This document shows positions 37,011 through 47,666 of a stretch of 64,000 nt of DNA, piece by piece. The stretch's first letter is position 1. Each line of letters starts with the position of its first letter. The position numbers and the translations under genes were made by a program. The notes below the pieces were generated by a model. That model was not told the origin of the DNA. It did no database searches and worked only from the letters and a program-made list of their open reading frames with translations. Source of the DNA: Lactobacillus selangorensis (GTDB lineage: Bacteria; Bacillota; Bacilli; Lactobacillales; Lactobacillaceae); NCBI RefSeq assembly GCF_001437205.1, contig NZ_JQAZ01000003.1, positions 166,530 to 230,529 of the forward strand, in the 5' to 3' direction.

Positions 37011-39023
37011 TTGATAGAAAGAGAAACAGATCGTAAATTTGACTTAGTCGCGCCTTACCAGCCTGCTGGGGACCAGGGTCAGGCCATTAAACAGCTGACC
37101 GATGGATTCGAAGCCGGCAAAAAAGAACAGATTTTACTCGGTGCCACTGGGACTGGGAAGACGTTCACGATGGCCAATGTGATCGCCAACACCAATAAAC
37201 CAACTTTGATTTTGTCGCACAATAAAACTTTAGCCGGCCAGCTGTACGGCGAATTTAAACAGTTTTTCCCGCATAATGCGGTGGAATATTTTGTTAGTTA
37301 CTATGATTATTACCAGCCGGAAGCCTATGTGCCGTCGAGCGACACGTATATCGAAAAGGATTCCAGCATCAACGATGAGATCGATAAGCTGCGGCATTCG
37401 GCGACTAGTTCTTTATTGGAACGCAACGATGTGATTGTTGTGGCGTCCGTTTCGAGTATTTTCGGATTAGGAAGCCCGACCGAATACCGGGACCATGTAA
37501 TCTCGCTGCGGGATGGCATGGAAATTGATCGCAATTCTTTATTGAAACAATTAGTCGATATCCAGTTCGAACGCAACGATATCGATTTTCAGCGGGGCCG
37601 TTTCCGTGTTCGGGGCGATGTCGTTGATATTTTCCCAGCTTCACGAGATGATAAAGCCTTACGAATTGAATTCTTTGGCGATGAAATCGATCGAATTGTC
37701 GAATTCGATCCTCTGACTGGTGAAATTCAGGATGAACGCAATCATGTTGCGATTTTCCCAGCTACTCATTTTATGACCAACGATGAACAGATGGAACATG
37801 CTATCGCAGGCATCGAAGGCGAACTGAAGGAACGTCTGAAGTATTTCCGGGATCACGACAAGCTGCTGGAAGCTGAACGACTCGAACAACGGACCAATTA
37901 CGATATTGAAATGATGCGGGAAATGGGCTATTGCTCTGGAATTGAAAATTATTCGCGCTGGATGGAAGGCCGTCAAGCCGGTGAACCGCCGTACACGCTG
38001 CTCGATTTCTTCCCTAAAGATTTCCAAATTATGGTCGATGAATCGCATGTGACGATGCCGCAGATTCGGGGCATGTACAACGGCGACCGGGCCCGCAAGC
38101 AGCAGCTGATCGACTATGGGTTCCGTCTGCCCAGTGCGCTGGACAACCGCCCATTGACCTTGGATGAATTCGAACAGCATGTTAATCAGATTCTGTATGT
38201 TTCAGCGACACCAGGTCCCTATGAAATGGACCGGGTTCCGAAACAAGATATTGCTGAACAAATCATTCGACCGACTGGACTGCTGGATCCGACGATTGAA
38301 GTCCGGCCCATCATGGGTCAGATTGATGATTTAGTTGGTGAAATCAACCAGCGGATTGAAAAACACGAACGAGTCTTTGTGACGACGCTGACGAAAAAAA
38401 TGGCCGAAGACCTGACCGATTATTTGAAGGATCTAGGCATTAAAGTTCGCTATCTGCATAGTGATATCAAGACATTGGAACGGACGCAAATCATTCGGGA
38501 CCTCCGGTTAGGCAAATTCGATGTCCTGATTGGGATTAACTTGCTCCGTGAAGGAATCGATGTGCCGGAAGTTTCCTTGATTGCGATTCTGGATGCCGAC
38601 AAGGAAGGCTTCCTGCGCGCCGAACGTTCGTTGATTCAGACGATCGGGCGGGCATCCCGAAATGAACATGGACATGTCATCATGTATGCCGATCATATGA
38701 CTGAATCGATGCAGGGCGCCATTGATGAAACCCATCGCCGCCGTCAGATTCAGGAAAAGTTTAATGAAGAACATCATGTGACACCGAAGACAATCATCAA
38801 GCCGATTCGAGATAACATTTCGATTACCAAGCAGGCCGATGAAAAAGCCGTTGAAGACGATAATGTCGCTGAAGTCGATTTCGACCAGATGTCGAAACAG
38901 GAAAAGAAGGATATGGTTGATCGCTTGACCGAACAGATGCAGACTGCTGCCAAAAAGCTCGATTTCGAACAGGCGGCCACCCTGCGGGATACGATTCTCG
39001 AATTAAAGGCAGATTTGAAATAA
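37011..39023 (+). CDS. uvrB: Excinuclease ABC subunit B
   Basis: A 670-residue helicase-like damage-verification subunit of nucleotide excision repair. Walker [10 protein letters not shown] (~44-52), the damage-sensing beta-hairpin [24 protein letters not shown] stretch (~93-112), DESHV, and helicase motifs QTIGRASRN in the second half. The C-terminal UVR domain (~630-667) binds UvrC. TTG start (37011) behind GGGAGG. Operon with uvrA, 10 bases downstream. The SOS box upstream implies DNA-damage induction. Confidence 0.97.
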   Translation: MIERETDRKFDLVAPYQPAGDQGQAIKQLTDGFEAGKKEQILLGATGTGKTFTMANVIANTNKPTLILSHNKTLAGQLYGEFKQFFPHNAVEYFVSYYDYYQPEAYVPSSDTYIEKDSSINDEIDKLRHSATSSLLERNDVIVVASVSSIFGLGSPTEYRDHVISLRDGMEIDRNSLLKQLVDIQFERNDIDFQRGRFRVRGDVVDIFPASRDDKALRIEFFGDEIDRIVEFDPLTGEIQDERNHVAIFPATHFMTNDEQMEHAIAGIEGELKERLKYFRDHDKLLEAERLEQRTNYDIEMMREMGYCSGIENYSRWMEGRQAGEPPYTLLDFFPKDFQIMVDESHVTMPQIRGMYNGDRARKQQLIDYGFRLPSALDNRPLTLDEFEQHVNQILYVSATPGPYEMDRVPKQDIAEQIIRPTGLLDPTIEVRPIMGQIDDLVGEINQRIEKHERVFVTTLTKKMAEDLTDYLKDLGIKVRYLHSDIKTLERTQIIRDLRLGKFDVLIGINLLREGIDVPEVSLIAILDADKEGFLRAERSLIQTIGRASRNEHGHVIMYADHMTESMQGAIDETHRRRQIQEKFNEEHHVTPKTIIKPIRDNISITKQADEKAVEDDNVAEVDFDQMSKQEKKDMVDRLTEQMQTAAKKLDFEQAATLRDTILELKADLK

Positions 39024-39033
39024 GGGGGTTACT

Positions 39034-41928
39034 ATGGCTAGTAACGATAAAATTGTGATTCGTGGTGCACGGGCCCACAATTTAAAAAATATCGATGTGA
39101 CGATTCCAAAGAACAAACTGGTCGTCATTACCGGACTTTCTGGTTCCGGCAAAAGTTCACTCGCATTTGATACGCTCTACGCAGAAGGGCAGCGGCGTTA
39201 TGTCGAGAGTTTATCGGCGTACGCCCGTCAATTCTTGGGACAAATGGACAAACCCGACGTCGATTCAATCGAAGGGCTGAGTCCGGCGATTTCGATCGAC
39301 CAGAAGACGACTTCGAAGAATCCACGTTCAACGGTCGGAACCGCCACCGAAATCAATGATTACCTGCGGCTGCTGTGGGCACGTGTCGGCACACCGATCT
39401 GTCCGAATGATGGAACGCCGATTACAAGTCAATCCGTCGATCAGATGGTCGACCAAGTGAAAAAGCTGCCGGAACGGACAAAAATTCAGGTCATGTCGCC
39501 GATTGTTCGGAGTAAGAAGGGCACCCAGAAGAAGGTTTTCGCCAAGATTAAACGGGAAGGTTACGTCCGGGTCCGTGTCGATGGCGAAATTCATGATATT
39601 TCGGAAGAACTTGAGCTCGATAAGAACAAAAAACACGATGTTGATATCGTCATCGATCGGTTAGTGGTCAAGAAGGGGATTCGTTCCCGTTTATTCGATT
39701 CGCTCGAAGCAGCCCTGCGCTTAGCGGATGGCTATGCGACGATTGATGTCATCGGCGGCGAACCGTTAATTTTTTCTGAACATTATGCCTGCCCGCTCTG
39801 CGGATTCACAGTCGGCGAACTCGAACCACGCCTGTTTTCATTTAACGCACCGTTCGGGGCCTGCCCTGATTGCGATGGGTTAGGCGAAAAACTTGAAGTC
39901 GATGAGGATTTGGTCGTTCCGGATAAAAGCAAGACGCTTGCGCAGGGGGCAATCGAACCTTGGAATCCGATTAGTTCACAGTATTACCCGGCTTTGTTGG
40001 AACAAGCTTGTGCAGCGTTCAAGATCGATATGGATACACCATTCGAAGATTTGAAGCCAGCCGCCCAAAAGCTCGTTTTATACGGTTCAAACGGCAAAGA
40101 ATTCCATTTTCATTACAAGAATGATTTCGGCGGAATTCGTGATGTCGATGCGGCCTTCGAAGGTGTGATGCACAACGTCGAACGCCGTTACAAGGAAACG
40201 AATAGCGACTTTACACGTGGTAAGATGCGGAAGTACATGACTGAATTGGAATGCCCAACTTGTCATGGTGCCCGTTTAAACCCGCAAGCTTTGTCTGTCA
40301 AAGTCAATGGCAAGAACATTGCCGAAGTTTCTGACTACAATATCAAAACGGCCCTGCCGTTCTTCCAAAACTTGGAGCTCTCCGATAGCAAAATGACAAT
40401 CGCCAAGCCAATCATCAAAGAAGTACGCGACCGTTTAACGTTCTTGGTCAACGTCGGACTCGATTATCTGACGCTCAATCGTTCAGCCGGTACGTTATCC
40501 GGCGGAGAAGCGCAGCGGATTCGTTTAGCGACGCAAATCGGTTCGAATTTGTCTGGTGTTTTGTATGTACTGGATGAACCATCCATCGGGCTGCACCAAC
40601 GGGATAATGATCGTCTGATTGCGACCTTGAAAGATATGGTTAAACTCGGCAATACGTTGATTGTCGTCGAACATGATGAAGATACGATGCGGGCCGCCGA
40701 TTACATCATCGATATCGGACCGGGCGCCGGTGCCAACGGCGGACATGTGATGGCCGCCGGAACGCCGAAACAAGTGATGCGCAATCCCCGTTCGCTGACG
40801 GGCCAATATTTATCCGGCAAGAAATTTATTCTAGTCCCATTAGAACGGCGGACGGGAACTGGCAAGAAGATTCGGCTCACCGGGGCTCAAGAACACAATC
40901 TAAAGGACATTACGGTCGATTTTCCATTGGGTGAATTGATTGTCGTGACCGGTGTGTCCGGGTCCGGCAAGTCGACGTTAGTCAATTCGATCCTCAAAAA
41001 GGCGTTGGCCCAGAAATTGAACCATAATTCGGCCAAGCCAGGTAAATATAAGTCGATCAGCGGCTACAAGAACATTGAAAAAATCATCAACATCGACCAG
41101 AGCCCAATCGGACGGACCCCCCGCAGCAACCCAGCGACGTATACGAGTGTCTTCGATGACATTCGGGGTTTATTTGCCGAAACCAACGAAGCTAAGTTAC
41201 GGGGCTACAAGAAGGGCCGGTTCAGTTTCAACGTCAAGGGTGGTCGCTGTGAAACCTGCAAGGGTGACGGCATCCTCAAGATTGAAATGAATTTTCTGCC
41301 GGATGTTTATGTACCATGCGAAGTGTGTCATGGGACTCGCTATAATTCCGAAACGCTCGAAGTCACTTATAAAGGCAAAAATATTGCCGAAGTGCTTGAT
41401 ATGACGGTTAGCGAAGCAACTGAATTCTTTACAAATATTCCTAAGATTCGTCGCAAACTGCAGACAATCGTTGATGTCGGTTTGGGTTACGTCAAGTTAG
41501 GCCAGTCGGCAACGACCTTGTCCGGCGGGGAAGCACAGCGGATGAAGCTCGCTGCTGAACTGCAGAAGAAATCAACCGGGAAAAACTTCTATATTCTCGA
41601 TGAACCGACTACGGGGCTGCATACCGATGATATTAAGCGGCTGATGCAAGTTTTGAATCGGTTAGTCGATGAGGGCAATACCGTTTTAATCATCGAACAC
41701 AATCTCGACGTCGTCAAAGAAGCGGATTATCTGATCGATCTTGGACCAGAAGGTGGCGATGGCGGCGGCCAAGTCGTTGCAACGGGCACACCGGAACAGA
41801 TTGCCGAAGTTCCGAATAGTTATACGGGCCAATATCTGAAGCCGATTTTGGAACGGGATACGAAACGGACTAAGGAAATGCTGGCGGCACAACCGCATAA
41901 AAAAGCCAAAGCCAAAACGAAAAAGTAA
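39034..41928 (+). CDS. uvrA: Excinuclease ABC subunit A
   Basis: A 964-residue ABC-type ATPase that finds DNA lesions. Two Walker A motifs ([13 protein letters not shown] near 31-43 and [12 protein letters not shown] near 642), two ABC signatures ([13 protein letters not shown] and [13 protein letters not shown]), and two zinc modules: CPLC...CPDC near 253-285 and CETC...CEVC near 738-764. The C-terminus is a short lysine-rich tail. Cotranscribed with uvrB. Terminator follows. Confidence 0.98.
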   Translation: MASNDKIVIRGARAHNLKNIDVTIPKNKLVVITGLSGSGKSSLAFDTLYAEGQRRYVESLSAYARQFLGQMDKPDVDSIEGLSPAISIDQKTTSKNPRSTVGTATEINDYLRLLWARVGTPICPNDGTPITSQSVDQMVDQVKKLPERTKIQVMSPIVRSKKGTQKKVFAKIKREGYVRVRVDGEIHDISEELELDKNKKHDVDIVIDRLVVKKGIRSRLFDSLEAALRLADGYATIDVIGGEPLIFSEHYACPLCGFTVGELEPRLFSFNAPFGACPDCDGLGEKLEVDEDLVVPDKSKTLAQGAIEPWNPISSQYYPALLEQACAAFKIDMDTPFEDLKPAAQKLVLYGSNGKEFHFHYKNDFGGIRDVDAAFEGVMHNVERRYKETNSDFTRGKMRKYMTELECPTCHGARLNPQALSVKVNGKNIAEVSDYNIKTALPFFQNLELSDSKMTIAKPIIKEVRDRLTFLVNVGLDYLTLNRSAGTLSGGEAQRIRLATQIGSNLSGVLYVLDEPSIGLHQRDNDRLIATLKDMVKLGNTLIVVEHDEDTMRAADYIIDIGPGAGANGGHVMAAGTPKQVMRNPRSLTGQYLSGKKFILVPLERRTGTGKKIRLTGAQEHNLKDITVDFPLGELIVVTGVSGSGKSTLVNSILKKALAQKLNHNSAKPGKYKSISGYKNIEKIINIDQSPIGRTPRSNPATYTSVFDDIRGLFAETNEAKLRGYKKGRFSFNVKGGRCETCKGDGILKIEMNFLPDVYVPCEVCHGTRYNSETLEVTYKGKNIAEVLDMTVSEATEFFTNIPKIRRKLQTIVDVGLGYVKLGQSATTLSGGEAQRMKLAAELQKKSTGKNFYILDEPTTGLHTDDIKRLMQVLNRLVDEGNTVLIIEHNLDVVKEADYLIDLGPEGGDGGGQVVATGTPEQIAEVPNSYTGQYLKPILERDTKRTKEMLAAQPHKKAKAKTKK

Positions 41929-41938
41929 CGAAAACGTT

Positions 41939-41966
41939 AAAAGGCCAGATTATTCTGGCCTTTTTT
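41939..41966 (+). terminator. Terminator after uvrA
   Basis: AAAAGGCCAGA with TCTGGCCTTTT, 4-base loop, six T's. Confidence 0.92.
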
Positions 41967-41997
41967 GATTGAATCATAAAAAAAGATACGCCCGGTA

Positions 41998-42006
41998 TGT
42001 TATAAT
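41998..42006 (+). promoter_or_regulatory. Extended -10 promoter of rapZ operon
   Basis: TGT followed by consensus TATAAT (42001-42006); no -35 in the AT-rich spacer region. Confidence 0.6.
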
Positions 42007-42079
42007 ACTCGCAGGTTAAATGCGGTGGATGCAAAGCCGCATTTTAAATAGGGTTCTAAACTGAAAAGGGAGTTTGACG

Positions 42080-42964
42080 ATGTCAGATACGTTAAAATTA
42101 GTGATTATTACAGGAATGAGCGGAGCCGGTAAAACGATTGCCATGCAGAGTTTTGAAGACTTGGGTTATTTCTGTGTCGACAATATGCCGCCTGCATTGC
42201 TGCCCAAATTTTGGGAATTAGTGAAGAAATCGGGTGAAGTGACCAAAGTAGCGCTAGTGATTGATTTACGGTCACGGGCTTTTTATGATCAGATCATCTC
42301 CGCAATTTCAAAATTAGATAATACCAATTTTATTGATACAAAAATCCTCTTTTTGGATGCGACAAATGAAGAATTAGTTGCTCGTTACAAGGAAACACGC
42401 CGTTCGCATCCGCTGGCCATGGAGGGCCGTCTGATGGACGGAATCGTCAAGGAACGCCAATTACTGGCTAAGGTCAAAGGAGAGTCGCAATTAGTGATTG
42501 ATACCACTAACTTGACGCCTCGTCAGCTTCGTGAACAGATTTTCGAGAACTTCAAGAATGAAACGATGCCGACCTTCCATATCGAAGTAATGTCATTCGG
42601 ATTTAAATATGGATTGCCAATCGATGCAGATATTGTGATGGATGTTCGTTTTCTGCCGAACCCGTTTTATATTCCTGAATACAAACCAATGACTGGACTC
42701 GATAAACCGGTTTATGATTATGTGATGAACCAGCCAGCAACGGAAGAATTTTACAGCAAGTTTATTGATATGCTGCGTTTGATTATGCCGGGCTATCAAA
42801 AAGAAGGCAAAACCAGTCTGACAATTGCCATCGGCTGTACTGGCGGCCAGCATCGTTCGGTGGCACTTGCCGAACGGACTGGCCATGATTTGGAGCAGGA
42901 CTATGCCGTTGATATTACGCACCGTGATATCAACAAACGGAAGGAGAGTGTCAATCGTTCATGA
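42080..42964 (+). CDS. rapZ: RNase adapter / nucleotide-binding protein RapZ (YvcJ)
   Basis: A 294-residue P-loop protein: Walker A GMSGAGKT near residues 11-18, DNMPPALL, and the C-terminal domain with [14 protein letters not shown] and HRDINKRK. In enterobacteria it targets GlmZ small RNA; in Firmicutes YvcJ hydrolyses nucleotides and affects competence, with the role less clear. The ATG at 42080 fits AAGGGAG (42066-42072); the frame opens two codons earlier at a TTG. It overlaps yvcK by 4 bases. Confidence 0.94.
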   Translation: MSDTLKLVIITGMSGAGKTIAMQSFEDLGYFCVDNMPPALLPKFWELVKKSGEVTKVALVIDLRSRAFYDQIISAISKLDNTNFIDTKILFLDATNEELVARYKETRRSHPLAMEGRLMDGIVKERQLLAKVKGESQLVIDTTNLTPRQLREQIFENFKNETMPTFHIEVMSFGFKYGLPIDADIVMDVRFLPNPFYIPEYKPMTGLDKPVYDYVMNQPATEEFYSKFIDMLRLIMPGYQKEGKTSLTIAIGCTGGQHRSVALAERTGHDLEQDYAVDITHRDINKRKESVNRS

Positions 42965-44007
42965 GTACAAAACACGATCGAATTGTCCGCATCATTCAGG
43001 GGCGCCGGCCGAAAGTCGTCATGATCGGCGGCGGGACCGGCTTGCCAGTCATTCTGAAGAGCTTGCGGGAACAAGGCGCCGATACAACGGCGATTGTGAC
43101 GGTCGCCGATGATGGTGGGTCGTCAGGTCTGATTCGAAATTATATTAACGTCGTTCCGCCTGGTGACATCCGCAACGTTTTGGTGGCGTTATCTGATTTG
43201 CCGGAGCTGGATTTGGATATTTTCCAATACCGTTTCAAAGGCAGTGACTCGTTCTTTTCAGGCCATGCGATCGGTAATCTGATTATTGCCGCTTTGTCTG
43301 AAATGGAAAACGGAATCTTCCCAGCCGTTCAGGAATTGTCGCACATGATGGATGTCGACGGGCATGTTTATCCGGCTTCTAACCGGCCGCTGACACTGAA
43401 TGCGCATTTTACGGACGGCTCTGAAGTTGCTGGCGAAGCTGAAATTTCGGCCGCCGGCAAACGAATCCACAATATCTGGGTGACTGATTCGGCGGACCCC
43501 GAACGAAAGCCGGAAGCGGTCCAACCGGTCATCGATGCAATCATGGATGCCGATGTCGTCGTGATGGGGCCTGGGAGTCTGTTTACCAGCATCCTGCCCA
43601 ATTTAATGATTGAAAATATCGGCAATGCCGTTAAGCAGACGAAAGCCGAAGTGGTTTATGTCTGCAACATCATGACTCAGAAGGGCGAAACACAAGGCTT
43701 TACCGATGCTGACCACGTTCGAGTGCTCAATGAACATCTCGGGCAGCCGTTTGTCGATACCGTTCTAGTCAATTCCGAAAAGGTGCCGGAACATTATTTG
43801 AACCGGCAAAAATACAATGAAATTTTAAATCAGGTCACACCAGACTTTAAAGGGCTCCGCAAAATGGGCTGCCGGGTCATTTCCGACAATTTTGTCGAGC
43901 TCCGGGATAATGGTGTGTTTCATAATGGGGCCAAAGTTGCCCACGAAATTCTGAATTTAGCCTTGCAATCAGGCAGTCGTTCAGGAGAACGCAAGATAGA
44001 AAGATAG
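42961..44007 (+). CDS. yvcK: Gluconeogenesis factor YvcK (CofD-like)
   Basis: A 348-residue protein of the CofD/UPF0052 family. N-terminal [15 protein letters not shown] (~22-36), [11 protein letters not shown], and [14 protein letters not shown] are its fingerprints. YvcK binds UDP-sugars and is needed for growth on gluconeogenic carbon sources and for cell shape. It lies in the conserved trio rapZ-yvcK-whiA, coupled to rapZ by an ATGA overlap and 8 bases from whiA. Confidence 0.95.
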   Translation: MSTKHDRIVRIIQGRRPKVVMIGGGTGLPVILKSLREQGADTTAIVTVADDGGSSGLIRNYINVVPPGDIRNVLVALSDLPELDLDIFQYRFKGSDSFFSGHAIGNLIIAALSEMENGIFPAVQELSHMMDVDGHVYPASNRPLTLNAHFTDGSEVAGEAEISAAGKRIHNIWVTDSADPERKPEAVQPVIDAIMDADVVVMGPGSLFTSILPNLMIENIGNAVKQTKAEVVYVCNIMTQKGETQGFTDADHVRVLNEHLGQPFVDTVLVNSEKVPEHYLNRQKYNEILNQVTPDFKGLRKMGCRVISDNFVELRDNGVFHNGAKVAHEILNLALQSGSRSGERKIER

Positions 44008-44015
44008 GTGACACA

Positions 44016-44966
44016 ATGGCATCTTATGCAAGTGAGGTCAAGAAAGAGCTGACTTTACTCGAAGTCCATCCAGAGCATGCACGTGCCGAATTGGCTGCAT
44101 TGATTCGGATGAACGGGACACTCGGGCTCTATAATCACCAGTTTATTTTGAATGTCCAGACGGAGAATCCAGCCATTGCACGGCGGATCTATAGTTTGAT
44201 CAAACAAAACTACCATATTGAGGCGGAGTTACTGGTCCGCCGCAAAATGAAACTGAAGAAGAACAATCAGTATGTCGTGCGCTTACGACAGGGCACGGAA
44301 CGGGTCTTAAACGATCTCAATATCGTCACTAACGATCATTTAACGATCAATACTGCCGTTTCCAGCGAAATGATGAATGAAGAACAGCGGATGCGTTCTT
44401 ACCTGCGAGGGGCCTTTTTGGCTGGCGGTTCCGTCAACAATCCGGAGACGAGCCGTTACCATTTGGAAATTTACTCTCTGTATGAGGACCATAATGACGA
44501 TATCGCTAAAATGATGAATCATTTCGACCTGAATGCACGCACAACGGAACGCCGCAGCGGTTACATCACTTATTTGAAAGAAGCCGAAAAAATTGCCGAT
44601 TTCCTCCAAATTATCGGTGCTACCAATGCCATGCTGAAGTTTGAAGACATTCGAATCGTCCGGGACATGCGCAATTCCGTTAATCGGCTGGTCAACTGCG
44701 AAACGGCTAATATGAACAAAACGGTCGACGCTGCGGCCCGTCAGGTCGAGAATATCAAATATTTGCAGAATACTATCGGCCTGGATGAACTGCCACCTAA
44801 GTTGCAGGAAATTGCGCAGGTCCGCTTAGCACATCCGGATATTTCCCTGAAGGAATTAGGAACGCTGCTGCCAAGCGGCACGATTTCCAAATCGGGTGTC
44901 AACCACCGGCTGCGTAAGCTCAATGCGTATGCCGAAAAACTGCAAGTGCAAGCAGTTGCACAATAG
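44016..44966 (+). CDS. whiA: DNA-binding protein WhiA
   Basis: A 316-residue protein with an N-terminal degenerate LAGLIDADG homing-endonuclease fold (~residues 1-225; [21 protein letters not shown] is the typical motif) and a C-terminal helix-turn-helix ([20 protein letters not shown], ~277-296). In actinomycetes it controls sporulation; in Firmicutes it affects division and chromosome segregation. Third gene in the rapZ-yvcK-whiA operon. Confidence 0.96.
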   Translation: MASYASEVKKELTLLEVHPEHARAELAALIRMNGTLGLYNHQFILNVQTENPAIARRIYSLIKQNYHIEAELLVRRKMKLKKNNQYVVRLRQGTERVLNDLNIVTNDHLTINTAVSSEMMNEEQRMRSYLRGAFLAGGSVNNPETSRYHLEIYSLYEDHNDDIAKMMNHFDLNARTTERRSGYITYLKEAEKIADFLQIIGATNAMLKFEDIRIVRDMRNSVNRLVNCETANMNKTVDAAARQVENIKYLQNTIGLDELPPKLQEIAQVRLAHPDISLKELGTLLPSGTISKSGVNHRLRKLNAYAEKLQVQAVAQ

Positions 44967-45041
44967 TTTAAAAATAATTTTATATCTCTGCTTTGGTTGT
45001 GTACAATGGGAGTGGGTACCGAAAAGAAAGGAAGAACTCAA

Positions 45042-45491
45042 TTGACGCAGCCTATATTATTAAATGAACAATTATGTTTTGCGATCTATCGCGCCCAGAA
45101 ACAATATAACCACTTTTATGCAAAGGCGCTGGCCCCATATCATCTGACTTATCCGCAGTATATTTCATTGCTTGATTTATGGGAAAAGGGCAGTTTGACT
45201 GTCAAAGAACTAGGCAATGACTTGCATTTAGATAGCGGCACGCTGACTCCTTTGCTCAAACGGCTTGAAAAAGAGGGATGGGTCAATCGGCGCCGGGCCA
45301 AAGAAGATGAACGCCGGGTCTATATTTCGCTGACGGCTAAAGGCAAGCGGATGAAGCCGGAAGTTTATGCCCATGTTGGCGATTGTATGACGCACATTGG
45401 TTTTTCGCAGGAGGAATATGACCATCTGCGGGGCGAGGTCAATGAAGTTACAACACACTTAGCAGATATTCCCGATGGCGAATTAGTGTAA
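45042..45491 (+). CDS. MarR-family regulator, OhrR/one-cysteine type
   Basis: A 149-residue winged-helix repressor. NEQLCFAIYRAQKQYNHFY places a cysteine at residue 12, matching the peroxide-sensing cysteine of OhrR, and LTYPQYISLLDLWE holds the tyrosines that contact it. The winged helix (LTVKELGNDLHLDSGTLTPL and DERRVYISLTAKG) is standard. The frame is open from 44997, but AAAGGAAG (45027-45034) points to the TTG at 45042, which also frees a TACAAT -10-like box at 45002. No ohr peroxidase gene is adjacent, so the target lies elsewhere. Confidence 0.85.
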   Translation: MTQPILLNEQLCFAIYRAQKQYNHFYAKALAPYHLTYPQYISLLDLWEKGSLTVKELGNDLHLDSGTLTPLLKRLEKEGWVNRRRAKEDERRVYISLTAKGKRMKPEVYAHVGDCMTHIGFSQEEYDHLRGEVNEVTTHLADIPDGELV

Positions 45492-45574
45492 AAAATGGGA
45501 ATGTATTCGAAGTCGTTTTTTGACTTCGTCGGCATATCCACCCAGCTGGCTTATCGTGTTTAATCTGTCAAAAT

Positions 45575-45621
45575 AAAAAAGTTTCCCAAATGCAGTTTTT
45601 TGCATTTGGGAAACTTTTTTT
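45575..45621 (+). terminator. Strong terminator between marR gene and clpP
   Basis: A perfect 19-bp stem (AAAAAGTTTCCCAAATGCA and its complement), 6-base loop GTTTTT, and a T-run. Confidence 0.92.
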
Positions 45622-45671
45622 GTGGGAGCGGCACCTATGGCACAGCTTTATTTTTGTTGCGGGGCGGCATT

Positions 45672-45704
45672 AAAAAAGGCCGTTGCGCTTGCAACGGCCT
45701 TTTA
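45672..45704. terminator. Terminator of clpP, probably bidirectional
   Basis: AAAAGGCCGTTGC paired with GCAACGGCCTTTT; a T-run lies on the minus-strand side of the clpP stop. Confidence 0.88.
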
Positions 45705-45714
45705 ACAGTTACGA

Positions 45715-46323
45715 TTATTCATCGTCTTTTTGTGTTTTATCGTTATTCTTGTTGACCATGATGTGATCGATCAAGCCATAAGCTTTGGCTTCGTCGGCAG
45801 TCATGTAATTATCACGGTCGGTATCCTTTTGAATCTGTTCCATTGTCTGGCCAGTTGTATCGGATAAGATCGTATTCAACTTCTTGCGTGTCTTCAAGAT
45901 TTCTTGGGCTGCAATTTCAATTTCAGTTTGCTGCCCTTGAGCACCGCCTAATGGCTGATGGATGAGGACGGTTGCGTTTGGCAATGCAAAACGCTTGCCC
46001 TTGGCACCACTTGTCAAAAGGATGCTGGCCATTGAAGCTGCCATCCCCATGGCAATCGTCTGAACATCGGCTTTGATGAAGTTCATCGTATCCATGATGG
46101 CGAGTCCGGAAGTAACGGAACCACCTGGTGAGTTGATATACATGTAAATATCTTTATCGGAATCTTGGGCATCCAAGAAAAGTAATTGGGCAATGACAGA
46201 GTTTGCCATTTGATCATTTACTTCGCCGGAAACCATGATGATCCGGTCTTTTAACAGACGAGAATAAATATCGTAGGAACGTTCCCCACGTGAAGTTTGT
46301 TCAATAACTGTAGGCACTAACAT
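45715..46323 (-). CDS. clpP: ATP-dependent Clp protease proteolytic subunit
   Basis: A 202-residue serine protease that forms the double heptamer used with ClpC/ClpX/ClpE. Catalytic triad S97 (GMAASMAS), H122 (LIHQPLGG) and D171 (DTDRDNYM) are all present. The N-terminus [20 protein letters not shown] is the standard mature start region. Shine-Dalgarno AGGAGG on the minus strand. A CtsR operator covers its promoter, indicating heat and protein-stress control. Convergent with the marR gene. Confidence 0.98.
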   Translation of the reverse strand: MLVPTVIEQTSRGERSYDIYSRLLKDRIIMVSGEVNDQMANSVIAQLLFLDAQDSDKDIYMYINSPGGSVTSGLAIMDTMNFIKADVQTIAMGMAASMASILLTSGAKGKRFALPNATVLIHQPLGGAQGQQTEIEIAAQEILKTRKKLNTILSDTTGQTMEQIQKDTDRDNYMTADEAKAYGLIDHIMVNKNNDKTQKDDE

Positions 46324-46379
46324 CGCTTTACCTCCTAAATATGGGAATGATTTTTAGCACTCTTGCGAATACAGTGCAA

Positions 46380-46409
46380 ATTGTAGCGCATTGGTCAAAA
46401 AAGGTCAAA
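46380..46409 (-). promoter_or_regulatory. clpP promoter with CtsR operator
   Basis: GGTCAAA-AAA-GGTCAAA (46393-46409) is a perfect CtsR heptad repeat with its 3-base spacer. On the minus strand TTGACC (46408-46403) is the -35, and TACAAT (46385-46380) the -10, 17 bases apart. The operator overlaps -35 and spacer. Confidence 0.9.
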
Positions 46410-46597
46410 TGATTTTTAAAACTTTTTTTGAAAAATCAGGAAGGGTGTTTCCACTACGTAGTATAGCATTCCACCGGCGGCGAGCGTTAGAAAAAGGAAT
46501 GGTATCTAGGCAGTATGCCGAGACTAATTTTCCCCTTTTTGGGCAAGATGATTAGATAATAGAAACGATCAAAATGATTCGAAAGGAGATTTTCGGA

Positions 46598-47092
46598 ATG
46601 GATATGAAAATGAATGCCAATCAAAATGAACAGGTGCCATTGGATGGACTTGAACCAGCAGTTGACCCTTGCTATGAAAAGGGCGACCAAGTCACTTTGC
46701 TGGTCGATCATGTGATGGCGCATATGATTATGAAGATGAAAGGGGCACCGGCAACCATCGTCGCTGGCTATCACACGCGTGCCTATGCCGTTGACTTTTA
46801 TACGACCAATGATCATACGTTTGTTAAAGATCATAAGTGGATTATCCAGCGGGAAATCAAAGGTGAAACCGATGATTCGCCGGCGTTAGCGAACGGCACC
46901 GAAATCACGATGGAAGCAGCTCACATGCCCGGCATGAAGGGTGCTAAGGCAACCATCGTTGATTCAGCCGATGAAAATATCTATATTGTCGATGTGCCGC
47001 CATATCAAGGCCAGCAGGCAATGATGAATCATCGCTGGTTCCTGCAGTCCGAAATGCAGACTCGTGAAGCCACTGAAGAAACGGGTGATTAA
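46598..47092 (+). CDS. DUF1541 (YdhK-like) protein, two tandem domains
   Basis: A 164-residue protein with two repeats of the YdhK/DUF1541 domain: first ~24-90 (KGDQVTLLVDHVMAHMIMKM to HKWIIQREI), second ~98-155 (GTEITMEAAHMPGMKGAKAT to MNHRWFLQSEM). The core pattern hMxGMKGAxATI...YxVD is repeated. Many homologues are lipoproteins; this one has no signal peptide after the ATG at 46598, chosen because AAAGGAGAT (46582-46590) is well spaced for it and not for the upstream ATG at 46574. Function is unknown; some relatives occur with copper or metal genes. Confidence 0.8.
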   Translation: MDMKMNANQNEQVPLDGLEPAVDPCYEKGDQVTLLVDHVMAHMIMKMKGAPATIVAGYHTRAYAVDFYTTNDHTFVKDHKWIIQREIKGETDDSPALANGTEITMEAAHMPGMKGAKATIVDSADENIYIVDVPPYQGQQAMMNHRWFLQSEMQTREATEETGD

Positions 47093-47151
47093 CGAGTTCC
47101 CCATCCTTGAATAAGGAACAAAGCCGGTTTCATTTTTCAGATCTAAACAAA

Positions 47152-47186
47152 AAAAGAGGCATTCATCAGTGATGAATGCCTCTTTT
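47152..47186. terminator. Terminator between DUF1541 gene and tRNA-Arg, bidirectional
   Basis: A perfect 16-bp stem AAAAGAGGCATTCATC with its complement around a 3-base loop, T-runs on both sides. Confidence 0.9.
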
Positions 47187-47235
47187 GTGTTGCTCCGCTC
47201 CACGTCCGTTTTTTGACCGACGAACGAATCGGTTA

Positions 47236-47307
47236 TGCGCAGCCTCGGAGTCGAACCGAGATTTCAAGAACCGGAATCTTGCGTGCGATCCATTACACTA
47301 ACCGCGC
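47236..47307 (-). tRNA. tRNA-Arg (anticodon CCG)
   Basis: On the minus strand a 72-base cloverleaf: acceptor GCGCGGT/GCTGCGC (two G-U pairs) with discriminator A, D arm GTG..CAC, anticodon stem CAAGA/TCTTG with loop TTCCGGT, variable loop AAAT, T stem CTCGG/CCGAG with TTCGACT. The anticodon CCG reads CGG. The 3' CCA is not encoded and must be added. No other tRNA is adjacent. Confidence 0.95.
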
Positions 47308-47320
47308 ATTTACTTTAACT

Positions 47321-47349
47321 AGTTTAACGAATCAGCCGCAAAAATGCAA
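47321..47349 (-). promoter_or_regulatory. Putative promoter of tRNA-Arg
   Basis: Minus strand: TTGCAT (47349-47344), 17-base spacer, TAAACT (47326-47321), 13 bases before the tRNA 5' end. Confidence 0.45.
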
Positions 47350-47538
47350 ACCTTTTTTGCTAAAATATTTTTTACAGAAAATCGAAACCCGTTGAAACCG
47401 AACATCGCTTTTCTTTTCATTTAGAATAAAGGCTAGTTTGTCACGGTTTTCCGAAAAATAGTCTTTTCGGTTTTTGTGATTGGTCGTTTTTGGACGTTTA
47501 CAACTGTTTTTAGGTGTGAAAGCGGCCCGCAAAAACAC

Positions 47539-47566
47539 TTGTTTTTCGTTAGGGAGGTGCTATAAT
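47539..47566 (+). promoter_or_regulatory. Promoter of the cggR-gap operon
   Basis: TTGTTT (47539-47544), 16-base spacer, TATAAT (47561-47566). It lies 125 bases before cggR with the operator downstream, as in Bacillus. Confidence 0.65.
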
Positions 47567-47630
47567 GAATTTGTTCCAAGGGAGAGAGAAGCAGCTTAAA
47601 CAAGTATGTTTCTTTATTTTTTGGTTGACA

Positions 47631-47666
47631 TGGGTCGCTTATTGACACCGTTGGACATATTATGTC
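47631..47666 (+). promoter_or_regulatory. CggR-type operator
   Basis: The Bacillus operator is CGGGAC-N6-TGTC-N4-CGGGAC-N6-TGTC. Here TGGGTC-N6-TGAC-N4-TTGGAC-N6-TGTC sits in the exact spacing: half-site matches are 4/6, 3/4, 4/6 and 4/4. The right half also forms a perfect inverted repeat GGACATA-T-TATGTCC. Confidence 0.7.

Noticed and set aside
41925..41945. Catabolite-response element near the uvrA end
   Set aside because: GAAAACGTTAAA resembles a cre half but lacks the flanking TG/CA positions and lies in a terminator, not near a promoter.
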